This document shows positions 44,409-52,994 of a stretch of DNA of 64,000 nt, one piece after another. The position numbers and the translations under genes were made by a program. The stretch spans positions 8,754-72,753 of the forward strand of contig JAWVFI010000083.1 in assembly GCA_033856235.1 (NCBI GenBank). Reading direction: 5' to 3'. Each line of letters opens with the position of its first letter. Within the stretch, counting starts at the first letter, position 1. The notes under the pieces are model-generated. The model did not search any database. It saw nothing but the letters and a program-made list of their open reading frames with translations, and was not told the origin of the DNA. The stretch comes from DASXRU01 sp033856235 (GTDB taxonomy: Bacteria > Acidobacteriota > Blastocatellia > Pyrinomonadales > Pyrinomonadaceae).

Positions 44409-45197
44409 CTACGACCACATCACATGCACCGGCGTGATTCGTGGAGCCCCCGTGGTCGGGTGCGCGTCCACTAATACTTCCATTCCAAAAACCTCGTGCA
44501 GTAACTGCGGCGTCAACACGGCGCGCGGTGGGCCTTCGGCGAATGTCCGTCCGCCTTTCAGAAGTAAGACCCGATCCGCAAATTGCGCCGCCAGATTGAT
44601 GTCATGCGTGACGACTATGGCGCTCGCTCCATGCTGGTCGGCACGACCGCGCACCAGCCGCATCATTGTTGCCTGGTGCGATAAATCAAGATTGGCCGTT
44701 GGTTCGTCCAGTAGCAGGATCGCGGCTTCAGTCGCCAAGGCTCGGGCCAGCACCGCACGCTGCCGTTCCCCGCCGGATAGTTCATTCATCGGCCGGTTCT
44801 CAAGCGCGCGGAGTTCAGTTTCCTCCAGGACATTCCGCGCGATTTCAAGATCCCGCTCTGTTTCCCATCCCCACGCGGCTGCGTTGGCCCATGCAAATCG
44901 ACCGCCCAGGATAAACTCAACTACAGTCACAGGAAATCGCAGGTCGGCTTCCTGCGCCACCACTGCGACGCGCCGGCTGACGATGCGTCTTGAGTACGAC
45001 GACAGCGGCGCTCCATCCAACAGGAGTTCGCCGGCGGCCAACGGCAAAGCGCCGTTCAAAGCCCGCAACAGTGTCGATTTCCCCGCACCATTCGGGCCGA
45101 TCACGGCAGTAATCTGACCTGGCTCAGCTCGCAGTGAAACTGCCACCAGCGCTACGCGCGAACCGTAATTAACTGAGATTTCGCTGGCTTCCAACAT
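44409..45197 (-). CDS. btuD: Cobalamin ABC transporter ATP-binding protein, BtuD-like
   Basis: The ATPase of a FecCD-type importer (262 residues). Walker A GPNGAGKST (about 34-42), Q-loop VVAQEADLRFP near 80, signature LSGGERQR (near 142-149), Walker B ILLLDEPT near 161-168 and switch His in VVTHDINLA near 196. Its position after btuF and btuC, and the two cobalamin riboswitches on either side, indicate cobalamin rather than iron siderophore transport. Separated from btuC by an 85-bp gap holding a hairpin pair. Confidence 0.88.
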   Translation of the reverse strand: MLEASEISVNYGSRVALVAVSLRAEPGQITAVIGPNGAGKSTLLRALNGALPLAAGELLLDGAPLSSYSRRIVSRRVAVVAQEADLRFPVTVVEFILGGRFAWANAAAWGWETERDLEIARNVLEETELRALENRPMNELSGGERQRAVLARALATEAAILLLDEPTANLDLSHQATMMRLVRGRADQHGASAIVVTHDINLAAQFADRVLLLKGGRTFAEGPPRAVLTPQLLHEVFGMEVLVDAHPTTGAPRITPVHVMWS

Positions 45198-45208
45198 GAC
45201 TTCTCGTT

Positions 45209-45272
45209 CGACAAACTTCAGTTTGTCGCTTCTCTCAAAGTCCGCAGTTAATCGACAAACTGAAGTTTGTCG
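45209..45272. repeat. Inverted pair of CGACAAAC hairpins (TTCA/TGAA loops)
   Basis: CGACAAAC-TTCA-GTTTGTCG (45209-45228) and CGACAAAC-TGAA-GTTTGTCG (45253-45272), both perfect eight-base-pair stems, lie in opposite orientation 24 bp apart inside the btuC-btuD gap of the operon. In an mRNA the two units could also pair with each other into one long helix. Confidence 0.75.
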
Positions 45273-45282
45273 GACACGACTC

Positions 45283-46314
45283 TCACCCGCGCTTTAGCAA
45301 ATAGATAAAAAGAGGCGCGCCGATCAGCGCCGTGATTGCCCCGACTGGCAGCTCCCGCGGCGCGATAATCGTTCGCGCCACCGTGTCCGCTGCGATGACG
45401 AAGAAAGCGCCTGTCAAGGCCGCTGCCGGGATCACCAGGCGGTTATCGCTCCCCACCGAAAGCCGGACCAGGTGAGGCACCACCAGACCGACATAACCAA
45501 CGGAGCCGCTGGACGCCACCGAGGCGCCAACCAACAGACTTGCCGCGACGAACACGGTGAACCGCACGCGCCCAACTTCGACTCCTAAATCAAATGCGTC
45601 CCGTTCTCCCAGCATCAACAAATTCAGAGAGCGAGCGTGCAACGCCAGAGTCACGCTTCCGATCACCGCGGCGATCAAGGCTATGACGAGCAGGCCTTTC
45701 GTCGTACCCGAAAGGTCGCCCAGTAACCAGAACGTAAAAGCCCGGATGCGGGTCGCGTCCATCAGCGTGGTAATGAAAACGATCGCTGAAGAAAGAAACG
45801 TAGTGACTATCACTCCGGCCAGAACTAACCGTTCGGGGGACGTCCCGGTGCGACCCCGAGCGAGCCGGTAAACCACCAGAGTTGCCAGCAGCGCGCCGGC
45901 GAAAGCCATCACCGGCCGGCTCCATTCATGGGCGCCAAAAAATACCAGGGCCGTCATCGTGCCTACCGCGGCGCCGTTGGATATTCCCAGGAGATACGGT
46001 TCCGCAAGTGGATTGCGCAGCAGCGATTGATAACCTGCTCCGGCGGTCGCCAGCGACATCCCGACCGCCGCGGCCAGGAGGATCCGCGGCAAACGAATAT
46101 CAAACAGGATCGTCTGCTGCTCCGTTGTTAGACCGCTTGCCGATTTGCCAAAAGTGAGAACGGCTCGCAAGGCGGCTGACACCGGCAGCGGCTCACTACC
46201 AATTACTGCTGCCGCGAGCAATACAAGAATGAGCGCCAACAGCAGTAGCAGGCAGATAAAAACGGTTCGCTTCGGCGTGGAGCGTCCGTGTTCGACTGGT
46301 GCTGCTTTCTTCAT
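45283..46314 (-). CDS. btuC: Cobalamin ABC transporter permease, BtuC-like (FecCD family)
   Basis: A FecCD-family permease (about 343 residues) with roughly ten membrane helices. Family hallmarks: RLPRILLAAAVGMSLATAGAGYQ (in parts, about 73-95), LLRNPLAEPYLLGISNGAA (about 97-115), and the cytoplasmic coupling region ending GSVGYVGLVVPHLVRL near 270-285, followed by RELPVGAITALIGAPLF near the C-terminus. ATG at 46314 is used; a TTG 30 bp upstream is possible. It follows btuF by about 70 bp with a GACAGACA hairpin in between. Confidence 0.9.
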   Translation of the reverse strand: MKKAAPVEHGRSTPKRTVFICLLLLLALILVLLAAAVIGSEPLPVSAALRAVLTFGKSASGLTTEQQTILFDIRLPRILLAAAVGMSLATAGAGYQSLLRNPLAEPYLLGISNGAAVGTMTALVFFGAHEWSRPVMAFAGALLATLVVYRLARGRTGTSPERLVLAGVIVTTFLSSAIVFITTLMDATRIRAFTFWLLGDLSGTTKGLLVIALIAAVIGSVTLALHARSLNLLMLGERDAFDLGVEVGRVRFTVFVAASLLVGASVASSGSVGYVGLVVPHLVRLSVGSDNRLVIPAAALTGAFFVIAADTVARTIIAPRELPVGAITALIGAPLFIYLLKRG

Positions 46315-46365
46315 TTTGTGTGGCGCGCCTGGCTCTCGTCTCAACGGTTCAGTCCTGATCAGGTG

Positions 46366-46385
46366 GACAGACAGGAATGTCTGTC
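46366..46385. repeat. GACAGACA hairpin with GGAA loop
   Basis: Perfect eight-base-pair stem GACAGACA-GGAA-TGTCTGTC between btuF and btuC, directly adjoining the btuF stop codon (46386). Same architecture as the 34.8-kb hairpins. Confidence 0.65.
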
Positions 46386-47327
46386 TTACTTAAAGGCATC
46401 GGGATGCAGGGCGCGGGCGATCTGTTCCAGCCCATCCACCAGGCGCGGGCCCGGCCGCGACAGGTAATCGCCGTTAATCTTGTACACGCGGCCAGCTACC
46501 GCAGCCGGTGATTTGTTAAGCGCAGCGGCTACGCCAGCGTTGGAGCTTCCGCCCATCGATTCCGCAGTCGCCATAATGATTGCTTCAGGCTGGGCGGCGA
46601 TTGCAGACTCGGCACTGTAGCGCGGCCAGGCTCCCGGGACATCTCGAGTAACCGAAATACCGCCCGCCCGCCGAATCAAATCGGTGACGAAAGAATCGCG
46701 ACCTGCTGTATAAAGTGGCTCCGGCGATAACTGGTAGAACACCGTCACTGGTTTTGTTTCCTTCACGCGCGTTTCCGTCGCTGCAATCCGAGCGCGCAGA
46801 TCATTCACCAACCGGGTGGCGGCTTCGCTTTCATTCAGGAGATCGCCGAGAGCGCTTATCGATTGCAGCATGCCTTCCAGGTCGTGCGGGTCCGTAACGT
46901 AAACCGCGATCCCCTGGCCATCGAGTTGTCTGGTAAACGCTTCAAGTTGGGAAGCGGTGGAGACGAGGATCAGCTGCGGATGCAAGGCGATGATCCGCTC
47001 GACACTGGGCTGCAGGGTATCGCCAACCTTAGCGACCTGCTTTGCTGCCGCGGGGTAATCGCAGTAGGTTGTATTCCCCACCACTCGGCCGCCGGCTCCA
47101 ATGGCGAAAACGATTTCGGTGAGATTGGGCGCGAGGGTGACTAGCCGCGTAACCTGCGTGGGCACGTTAACTGTCCGACCCGATTCGTCCACAACCTGGC
47201 GTGTTTCAGCCCGGCTCACGACATTGTTAGGAGGGCGCGAGCACGCAGCCAAAAGCAGCGCCACGCTGAGTACGCTCAACGCAATTGGCCAGCGGTAGAC
47301 TACAGAATTGTCAGACGCAAAAAACAA
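46386..47327 (-). CDS. btuF: Cobalamin-binding lipoprotein, BtuF-like
   Basis: Periplasmic substrate-binding component. The mature protein shows the type III binding fold: RLVTLAPNLTEIVFAIGAG (about 60-78 of the short form), YCDYPAAAKQVAKVGD, and a C-terminal lobe with INGDYLSRPGPRLVDGLEQ near 285-303. The lipobox LLAAC follows the signal helix. The start is uncertain: the frame is open into the riboswitch, with no ATG. TTG at 47327 gives a plausible signal peptide (MFFASDNSVVYRWPIALSV) and lies in the terminator U-run, so a readthrough transcript is needed to express it. First gene of btuF-btuC-btuD. Confidence 0.82.
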   Translation of the reverse strand: MFFASDNSVVYRWPIALSVLSVALLLAACSRPPNNVVSRAETRQVVDESGRTVNVPTQVTRLVTLAPNLTEIVFAIGAGGRVVGNTTYCDYPAAAKQVAKVGDTLQPSVERIIALHPQLILVSTASQLEAFTRQLDGQGIAVYVTDPHDLEGMLQSISALGDLLNESEAATRLVNDLRARIAATETRVKETKPVTVFYQLSPEPLYTAGRDSFVTDLIRRAGGISVTRDVPGAWPRYSAESAIAAQPEAIIMATAESMGGSSNAGVAAALNKSPAAVAGRVYKINGDYLSRPGPRLVDGLEQIARALHPDAFK

Positions 47328-47377
47328 AAGTCCCGTCGCTCCGGCCTGCGAAAGAGTGGCAGGCTGGCGACGGGACT
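47318..47377 (-). terminator. Riboswitch-controlled terminator before btuF
   Basis: On the minus strand AGTCCCGTCGCCAGCCTGC pairs with GCAGGCCGGAGCGACGGGACT (47377-47329), followed by TTTGTTTTTT. The helix is about 19 bp with one small mismatch region and the loop CACTCTTTC. Its strength and position between the aptamer and btuF mark it as the transcriptional output of the riboswitch. Confidence 0.75.
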
Positions 47378-47770
47378 GGTGTCGAAAAAGAATACGAAAC
47401 CCGTATGCGGCCTGAACACCTTTACGCGAGGCGTTCAAAAGGCTGCGAAAAGCTTCCGGGTAGGTTCCTGGCTCGGAGTTGGCTGTTTCGGCTACTTTCG
47501 TCGAAACTCGATCTGGTAACTCCTTACAGTGGCGCGACCGCGCGGGATTTTCACCCGCTTCCCTATTCTTCCCGCTGTTGAGCGGGAAACTCGGAGGCTT
47601 TCTGCTGGAAAGATCGTGGCAATATTTGCTGCCGAACTACGGCGCGGAACTTACCATGCGCTTGCGTGGAACGCAAGTTCTTCAGAACCCGCTTGGGTAT
47701 GCCGGGGAAAGGCGAAATGATTTGCGCTGGTTATTAACAAACGACTCTATACTGACGCGGTCCAGACCCA
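47328..47770. other. 443-bp intergenic region between btuF and the GT39-like gene
   Basis: Holds the riboswitch and terminator described above, then a perfect hairpin CTTGCGT-GGA-ACGCAAG at about 47661-47677 and, near 47748-47753, a TATACT that could be a -10 box for the plus-strand glycosyltransferase gene. No ORF of its own. Confidence 0.55.
47440..47595 (-). promoter_or_regulatory. Cobalamin riboswitch (btuF leader)
   Basis: The minus strand shows TAGGGAAGCGGGTGAAAATC, CCGCGCGGTCGCGCCACTGT and further down AGCCAGGAACCTACC, the conserved cores of the cobalamin class (the last is the B12-box region). It is followed by the intrinsic terminator in front of btuF. The 5' end is preceded by the hairpin CCCGCTCAACAGCGGG. 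Confidence 0.88.
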
Positions 47771-49384
47771 ATGAATGCAAGTCGTGAAGTAGAGCGAACT
47801 ACACCGGAAACCAACGCCCGCCCGGATGTTCTGTCTCGCCGGGCCAACATACTGCTGTTCGGTTTGGTCGTGACTCTATTTGTCGCGGTCAGGCTCCGCG
47901 GTCTAACGGCCGCCTGCCTTTGGTTTGATGAGATATTCAGCGTTCATGCGGCCCGTCATAACTGGAGTCAAATCCTTTCTTTCGCAGCAGCTGATCTGAT
48001 CCACCCTCCGCTATTTTATGTATTGCTGAAGGTTTGGATTGCTGCCGGAGGTGAGTCGGTAACATGGTTAAGACTGTTTCCCGCTCTCACAAGTATCGCG
48101 GCTATCGTGCCTTTCTGTCTTGTGTGTCGCGAACTCAGGCTAAATGCGGGCGAGAGGAATCTGTCCCTGTTGCTCTTGGCGATTAGCGGATTCCTGATCA
48201 AATACGCGCAGGAAGTTCGCATGTACAGCCTGCTCTTTTTCTTTTCACTCTGCTCGCTATGGTTGTTCTTGAAGTTTCTCAACGGCGGAGCCCTGTCAAA
48301 GCGAATACTAATGGCGCTCACCGCAAGTAACCTGGTGCTGGTGTACACGCATTATTCGGGATGGGTCGCCGTCGCAGTCCAGTGTCTGGCAATACTCCTT
48401 TGGCAGCGTCATCGTTGGCGGTCATTTCTGGCGAGCGCCGCCACCCTGGTCGTAATCTACATCCCCTGGCTCTATGAACTTAAGACTGCCGCTGAGCCCG
48501 GCAAGGGCCTGGCGCAAAACATTGGCTGGGTGAGGCGGCCGGGCTTGCCAGATATCGCACAAGCTATTACGACCTTAGGCCGGCCGTTCGTGTTCAGCCA
48601 GAGCAGCACTGACAGTCTTTATGATCCTTTGAATACAACTCTCGTGATTCTGCTGTTAGTTGTTCCGTTGTTCGTATTGGGCTGGTATTCATTCATGGCC
48701 GATTCGGCCGGGGAGCCGCGCGAAGTCGAAATCCGGCGCGTGTTGTTCCTGTTGGCCTTCGCTCCGGCGCTTTTCATTTTCGCTTTTAGCTGGATTCTGC
48801 CGCAGTCAATCTGGGGAACGCGCCACCTGATTATTAGCGCCGGGCCCTACTGCATCCTGGCCGCGATCGCGTTGAAGCGGCTCCGACCTTACTGGATTAG
48901 GGTGACGGTGTTTCTGCTGCTTGCTTGTTGGGCTTTACTTGCCGGAACTTTTCAGCTCTTAAGTCCGGTGCCAGGATTCATTTGGTGCGCCTGGGAGCCA
49001 ATGGCCCACCAACTCATGCAGGTTGACCCTGGCTCGACCAAACCCCTCCAGGTCTATGCCTTCGAGGACCTCGTGGCTTACCACCTCTGGTACGGCCTCG
49101 ATGCCTCCCGGAATCCTGGAACCAGAGTGGCAGTAATCAAAGGCGTAGCGGGTGTTACAGAGGACACGGCCTATTTTCTTCCGCGAAAATTCGGTGAGAT
49201 CGCAGTCCTCGAGGCATCGGCGCCATTGGGTGATGATTTCTGGATTGCATTCCGTGCCCGGGCAGGCGAGCAAACGCCCGGCGCGCTGGATTTCTTTACA
49301 CGGCGGGGCTATCACGCTGATCCCCTTCTGAAGACAACGATTAATGGACAGGAAGCGTTCCTGGTGCGCATGCACCGCGAATAG
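47771..49384 (+). CDS. GT39/ArnT-like integral membrane glycosyltransferase
   Basis: A 537-residue polytopic membrane protein of the PMT/ArnT superfamily, which transfers sugars from polyprenyl-phosphate donors. After a short cytoplasmic tail comes a first membrane helix (about 28-45), then the loop with the catalytic acidic pair in LWFDEIFSVHAARHNW (about 50-65), and HPPLFYVLLKVW near 78-89, typical of the family. About ten further membrane segments run to about 400, followed by a periplasmic C-terminal domain. Acceptor (protein, lipid A or polysaccharide) is unknown. It is monocistronic on the plus strand, near sugar-nucleotide genes. Confidence 0.82.
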   Translation: MNASREVERTTPETNARPDVLSRRANILLFGLVVTLFVAVRLRGLTAACLWFDEIFSVHAARHNWSQILSFAAADLIHPPLFYVLLKVWIAAGGESVTWLRLFPALTSIAAIVPFCLVCRELRLNAGERNLSLLLLAISGFLIKYAQEVRMYSLLFFFSLCSLWLFLKFLNGGALSKRILMALTASNLVLVYTHYSGWVAVAVQCLAILLWQRHRWRSFLASAATLVVIYIPWLYELKTAAEPGKGLAQNIGWVRRPGLPDIAQAITTLGRPFVFSQSSTDSLYDPLNTTLVILLLVVPLFVLGWYSFMADSAGEPREVEIRRVLFLLAFAPALFIFAFSWILPQSIWGTRHLIISAGPYCILAAIALKRLRPYWIRVTVFLLLACWALLAGTFQLLSPVPGFIWCAWEPMAHQLMQVDPGSTKPLQVYAFEDLVAYHLWYGLDASRNPGTRVAVIKGVAGVTEDTAYFLPRKFGEIAVLEASAPLGDDFWIAFRARAGEQTPGALDFFTRRGYHADPLLKTTINGQEAFLVRMHRE

Positions 49385-49478
49385 CCACGCGCCTCCGGGC
49401 TTTCGAACTTTGCTGTCTGATTGGTGGTCAAGTAAGATTGCCAGGTTTGAGGAACGCTGAGCGAACACTTCAAAAAGA

Positions 49479-50543
49479 ATGATTAAAACTGTCGAATGGA
49501 CCGCCGAAGGCGTGCGAATGTTGGATCAACGCCTGTTGCCTACCGAGGAAAAGTACCTAACGCTGCGATCGTATGAGGAGGTCGCTGAGGCAATCAAGTC
49601 TATGGTAGTTCGCGGCGCACCTGCCATCGGCGTTTCCGCCGCCATGGGCCTGGCCCTGGGCGCCAAACAATCCGTCGGCACTTCCGCTGCCGATTTAGAA
49701 GACGATTTCAAATATATCTGCAAAATGATGGGCGAGACGCGGCCTACCGCGGTGAATCTCTTCTGGGCCATTGAGCGAATGCGGGTGGCGTTTGCAGCAG
49801 CAAAGAGTCAGACGCGAGAAGTAGATAAAATCAAACAAGCGCTGGTCGATGAAGCGCTGGCTATTTTTCGCGACGATCTGGAATCAAATCGCTCGCTGGG
49901 CCGGTTTGGGGCTGAGTTGATCCCGGATGGCGCCACGGTGCTGACGCATTGCAACGCCGGAGCGCTGGCTACCGCCGGGGATTATGGAACCGCCCTGGGT
50001 GTAATCAGAGGCGCGCGCGACGCCGGCAAGCGCATCGCAGTGATTGCCGATGAGACGCGCCCGTTCCTGCAAGGCTCACGACTGACCGCTTGGGAACTGG
50101 AAAAAGATAACATTCCAGTAACAGTCATCACGGACAACATGGCCGGCCACATTATGAAGGAAGGCAAAGTTGATGCAGTGGTGGTCGGCGCCGATCGCAT
50201 TGCGGCGAATGGCGACACAGCGAACAAAATTGGGACCTACATGGTGGCCGTACTGGCGAAGCGCCACAACATCCCCTTCTACGTCGCAGCCCCGATTTCG
50301 ACAATCGATCTAACGCTGGCTGGCGGTGACGAAATCCCCATCGAAGAGCGCGACGCCCGCGAGGTGACCCATGTCCGCGAACACCGGTTGGCGCCGGAGG
50401 GCGTGCCAGTGCACAATCCGGCTTTCGACGTCACACCTCACGATTTGATTGCGGCGATTATTACCGACAGAGGAGTCGCGCGGGCGCCATTCGGAGAAAG
50501 CCTGCGCTTCTTAGTAGCGGAGAAGGGCCTAACCGCTGTGTGA
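49479..50543 (+). CDS. mtnA: S-methyl-5-thioribose-1-phosphate isomerase
   Basis: Converts methylthioribose-1-P to methylthioribulose-1-P in the methionine salvage pathway. The 354-residue sequence is typical: MVVRGAPAIGVSAAMG (about 42-57), the active-site Cys in THCNAGALATAG (near 156-167) and the catalytic Asp in VVGADRIAANGDTANKIGTY (near 230-250). Other mtn genes are not in the window. The last 15 bp overlap the convergent epimerase gene. Confidence 0.94.
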   Translation: MIKTVEWTAEGVRMLDQRLLPTEEKYLTLRSYEEVAEAIKSMVVRGAPAIGVSAAMGLALGAKQSVGTSAADLEDDFKYICKMMGETRPTAVNLFWAIERMRVAFAAAKSQTREVDKIKQALVDEALAIFRDDLESNRSLGRFGAELIPDGATVLTHCNAGALATAGDYGTALGVIRGARDAGKRIAVIADETRPFLQGSRLTAWELEKDNIPVTVITDNMAGHIMKEGKVDAVVVGADRIAANGDTANKIGTYMVAVLAKRHNIPFYVAAPISTIDLTLAGGDEIPIEERDAREVTHVREHRLAPEGVPVHNPAFDVTPHDLIAAIITDRGVARAPFGESLRFLVAEKGLTAV

Positions 50544-51500
50544 AGCACCGGCAAAGCGGCTTTGCTTCCACCAATCGATCGTCAGTTGCAAACCTTCCCT
50601 AAATTTCACGCGAGGCTCGAAGTCTAGGTACTTTCGAGCGCGGGAAATATCAGCCTGGCTATGAAGCACGTCTCCGGTGCGGGCGGGCTGATAGTCAGCT
50701 TCTACTTCATCCTTACCGGTCAAACTCGTCAATTCATGCAACAAGGCGTTCAGTGAAATGCGTTCGCCGTTCGCAATATTGATAACTTCGCCAATACCGC
50801 GAGTGGTCTCTGCGGCGCGCAAGTTTGCGTCAACCACATTGGACACGTAGGTAAAGTCGCGTGAGTGTTCGCCATCTCCATAAATGACCGGTCGCTCGCC
50901 GCTCAGCAACGCTCCGATGAAGCGAGAGATCACTCCCGAGTATTGAGAACTGGGATCCTGCCGCGGGCCGAAGACATTGAAGTAACGGAGCGAAATCGAT
51001 TCTAACCCATAAACACGGGTGAAAGTCTGGCAGTAATATTCGCCCACCAGCTTCGCGACCGCATAGGGAGAGAGTGGGTCTGGACGCATCTCTTCCTCCT
51101 TGGGAAGAGTTGGTTGGTCCCCATAAGCAGAGCTGGAAGCGGCATAGACTATGCGACGGACGCCCTTCTCCCGCGCCGCCATCAGCAACGACAAGGTTCC
51201 ATCTACACAGGCGACGTGTGTCTCCAAAGGATCACTGATCGAACGCGGAACCGAAGGGATAGCGGCTTCATGAAAAACCAGTTCGACGTCCTCCAGGGCC
51301 CGGCGAACCGCCTGCTGATCATTCAGGCTTGCCTGAATAAACTCGACGTTGCCGCCGATTTCTTCAATGTTCTCTCGATGGCCGGTCGACAAGTCATCGA
51401 TCACGCGTACCGCAACCCCACTCGCCGCTAACGCCGCCGCGATATGCGATCCTATGAAACCTGCCCCCCCGGTTACGAGGGCTCTGCCGGACAGTGTCAT
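50529..51500 (-). CDS. NAD-dependent UDP-sugar epimerase (extended SDR)
   Basis: A 323-residue extended SDR of the UDP-glucose/UDP-GlcNAc 4-epimerase type. Nucleotide motif GGAGFIGSH (about 12-20), FHEAAIPSVPRSI (about 72-84), catalytic YAVAK near 146-150 and substrate-binding LRYFNVFGPRQ near 172-182. PSVPRSISDP resembles UDP-GlcNAc(A) 4-epimerases such as WbpP. With the UDP-glucose dehydrogenase gene upstream it probably supplies activated sugars or uronic acids for surface polysaccharides. About 48 bp after ugd. Confidence 0.88.
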   Translation of the reverse strand: MTLSGRALVTGGAGFIGSHIAAALAASGVAVRVIDDLSTGHRENIEEIGGNVEFIQASLNDQQAVRRALEDVELVFHEAAIPSVPRSISDPLETHVACVDGTLSLLMAAREKGVRRIVYAASSSAYGDQPTLPKEEEMRPDPLSPYAVAKLVGEYYCQTFTRVYGLESISLRYFNVFGPRQDPSSQYSGVISRFIGALLSGERPVIYGDGEHSRDFTYVSNVVDANLRAAETTRGIGEVINIANGERISLNALLHELTSLTGKDEVEADYQPARTGDVLHSQADISRARKYLDFEPRVKFREGLQLTIDWWKQSRFAGASHSG

Positions 51501-51548
51501 TGCTGCTACCTATGTAAGTCTATTTGGAATCGGATCCAGAAACGATTA

Positions 51549-52847
51549 TTAGCGCCCCACGCCGACGTATTCAAAACCGAGTTCACGCATGGCCCCCGGC
51601 TCGTACACATTGCGCAGGTCCGCTATTCGCGGGGTTTTCATCGAATCCCGTATTCGTTTCATATCAAGCGCCCGGAACTGGTTCCACTCCGTCACTAATA
51701 CCAGGACATCCGCCCCGCGCGCGGCGGCGTATTCATCCGAGGCGTATTCGATGTCCGGAAGCACTTTATGCGCGGCCGCCATCGCCACTGGATCATAAGC
51801 TCTGACCAGGGCTCCGCGAGCCACGAGTTCTTTTATGATTCCCATTGCCGGGGCATCCCGTACATCGTCCGTTTCCGGTTTGAAAGCCAGTCCGAGTACG
51901 GCAACCGTCTTGCCCGAGAGTTCATGCACTAACTTTTCTATCTTAGGAACCATCGCCAACCGCTGCTGCTCGTTCACCTCGATCACAGTTTCGACGATGC
52001 GCGAGGGGGCGCCGGCCTGACGGGCAATTGAAGCCAGGGCCATCGTGTCTTTCGGAAAGCATGAGCCGCCGAATCCGGGTCCGGGGTGCAGGAACTTAGG
52101 ACCAATCCTTCGATCCATCCCGATCGCTCGAGCCACATCGTGCACGTCGCAACCCACCTTATCGCACAGGTTCGCTATTTCGTTGATAAAGGAAATCTTG
52201 GTAGCCAGGAAAGCGTTGGCGGCATATTTGATTAGTTCTGCCCCTTCGAGCGAGGTGATCACGAAGGGCGCCTCAATAAGATAAAGGGGGCGATATAGAT
52301 CCCGCATAATAGCGATCGCCTCTTCGTCACGGCTCCCGATCACTACCCGATCCGGCCGCATAAAATCGTTGATCGCGGCGCCTTCACGTAGGAACTCCGG
52401 GTTGGAAACAATGCCGAATCCAGCCGAGGTTTTCTGCTGCTCTTTGATCAAAACCCGCAGCCGTTCGCCCGTTCCAATAGGCACCGTCGACTTCGTGACG
52501 ATGACTTTATAGCTGCTCATGTGCTCGGCGACCGAGCGCGCAGCCGCCTCTATATAACTAAGGTTCGCCGAGCCGTCCTCGTTCGGCGGAGTGCCGACGG
52601 CCAGGAAGATAACCAGACCTTCATCAACTGCGGATTTTACGTCGGTGGTGAAGCGCAACCGACCAGCCTGCATGTTTCGGGTGATGAGCTGTTCCAGGCC
52701 GGGTTCGTAGATAGGAATCTCACCGGCTGTCAGGCGGGCAATCTTTGCGGCATCGACATCGACGCAGGTCACGTCAACTCCAAACTCCGCGAAGCAGGCT
52801 CCTGTAACAAGGCCGACGTAGCCCGAACCGATTACCGCAATATGCAT
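51549..52847 (-). CDS. UDP-glucose/GDP-mannose 6-dehydrogenase family protein
   Basis: A 432-residue NAD-dependent dehydrogenase that makes a nucleotide uronic acid in two oxidation steps. N-terminal Rossmann motif GSGYVGLVTGACFAE (about 7-21), the conserved Lys/Asn in AELIKYAANAFLATKISFINE (in two parts, about 204-225) and the catalytic Cys in GPGFGGSCFPKD (near 258-269). Length and motifs fit Ugd/TuaD. First gene of the pair with the epimerase. Confidence 0.93.
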   Translation of the reverse strand: MHIAVIGSGYVGLVTGACFAEFGVDVTCVDVDAAKIARLTAGEIPIYEPGLEQLITRNMQAGRLRFTTDVKSAVDEGLVIFLAVGTPPNEDGSANLSYIEAAARSVAEHMSSYKVIVTKSTVPIGTGERLRVLIKEQQKTSAGFGIVSNPEFLREGAAINDFMRPDRVVIGSRDEEAIAIMRDLYRPLYLIEAPFVITSLEGAELIKYAANAFLATKISFINEIANLCDKVGCDVHDVARAIGMDRRIGPKFLHPGPGFGGSCFPKDTMALASIARQAGAPSRIVETVIEVNEQQRLAMVPKIEKLVHELSGKTVAVLGLAFKPETDDVRDAPAMGIIKELVARGALVRAYDPVAMAAAHKVLPDIEYASDEYAAARGADVLVLVTEWNQFRALDMKRIRDSMKTPRIADLRNVYEPGAMRELGFEYVGVGR

Positions 52848-52890
52848 TTTTGAGTTCTAGCCTTAGAAAAAGAGGCCTTATTTAAGCAAA

Positions 52891-52934
52891 ACCTTGCGGG
52901 TCACGCGCTACGAATATCGCGTGACCCGCAAGGT
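52891..52934 (-). terminator. Perfect 17-bp stem hairpin followed by a U-rich stretch
   Basis: ACCTTGCGGGTCACGCG (52891-52907) and its exact complement (52918-52934) enclose a 10-base loop. In the minus direction TTTTGCTTAAATAAG follows. It lies downstream of the FecR-like gene. A second hairpin CCATGTGC/GCACATGG (about 52948-52971) and a GGCC dyad lie between it and the stop codon. Confidence 0.65.
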
Positions 52935-52994
52935 CATAGCCCACCGACCATGTGCGCGAGATGGCACATGGCCCTGAAAATGGCCAGGGAATAG

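Noticed and set aside
47328..47438. N-terminal extension of btuF into the riboswitch
   Set aside because: The added residues are translated terminator and aptamer sequence; the lipobox position requires a start near 47327.
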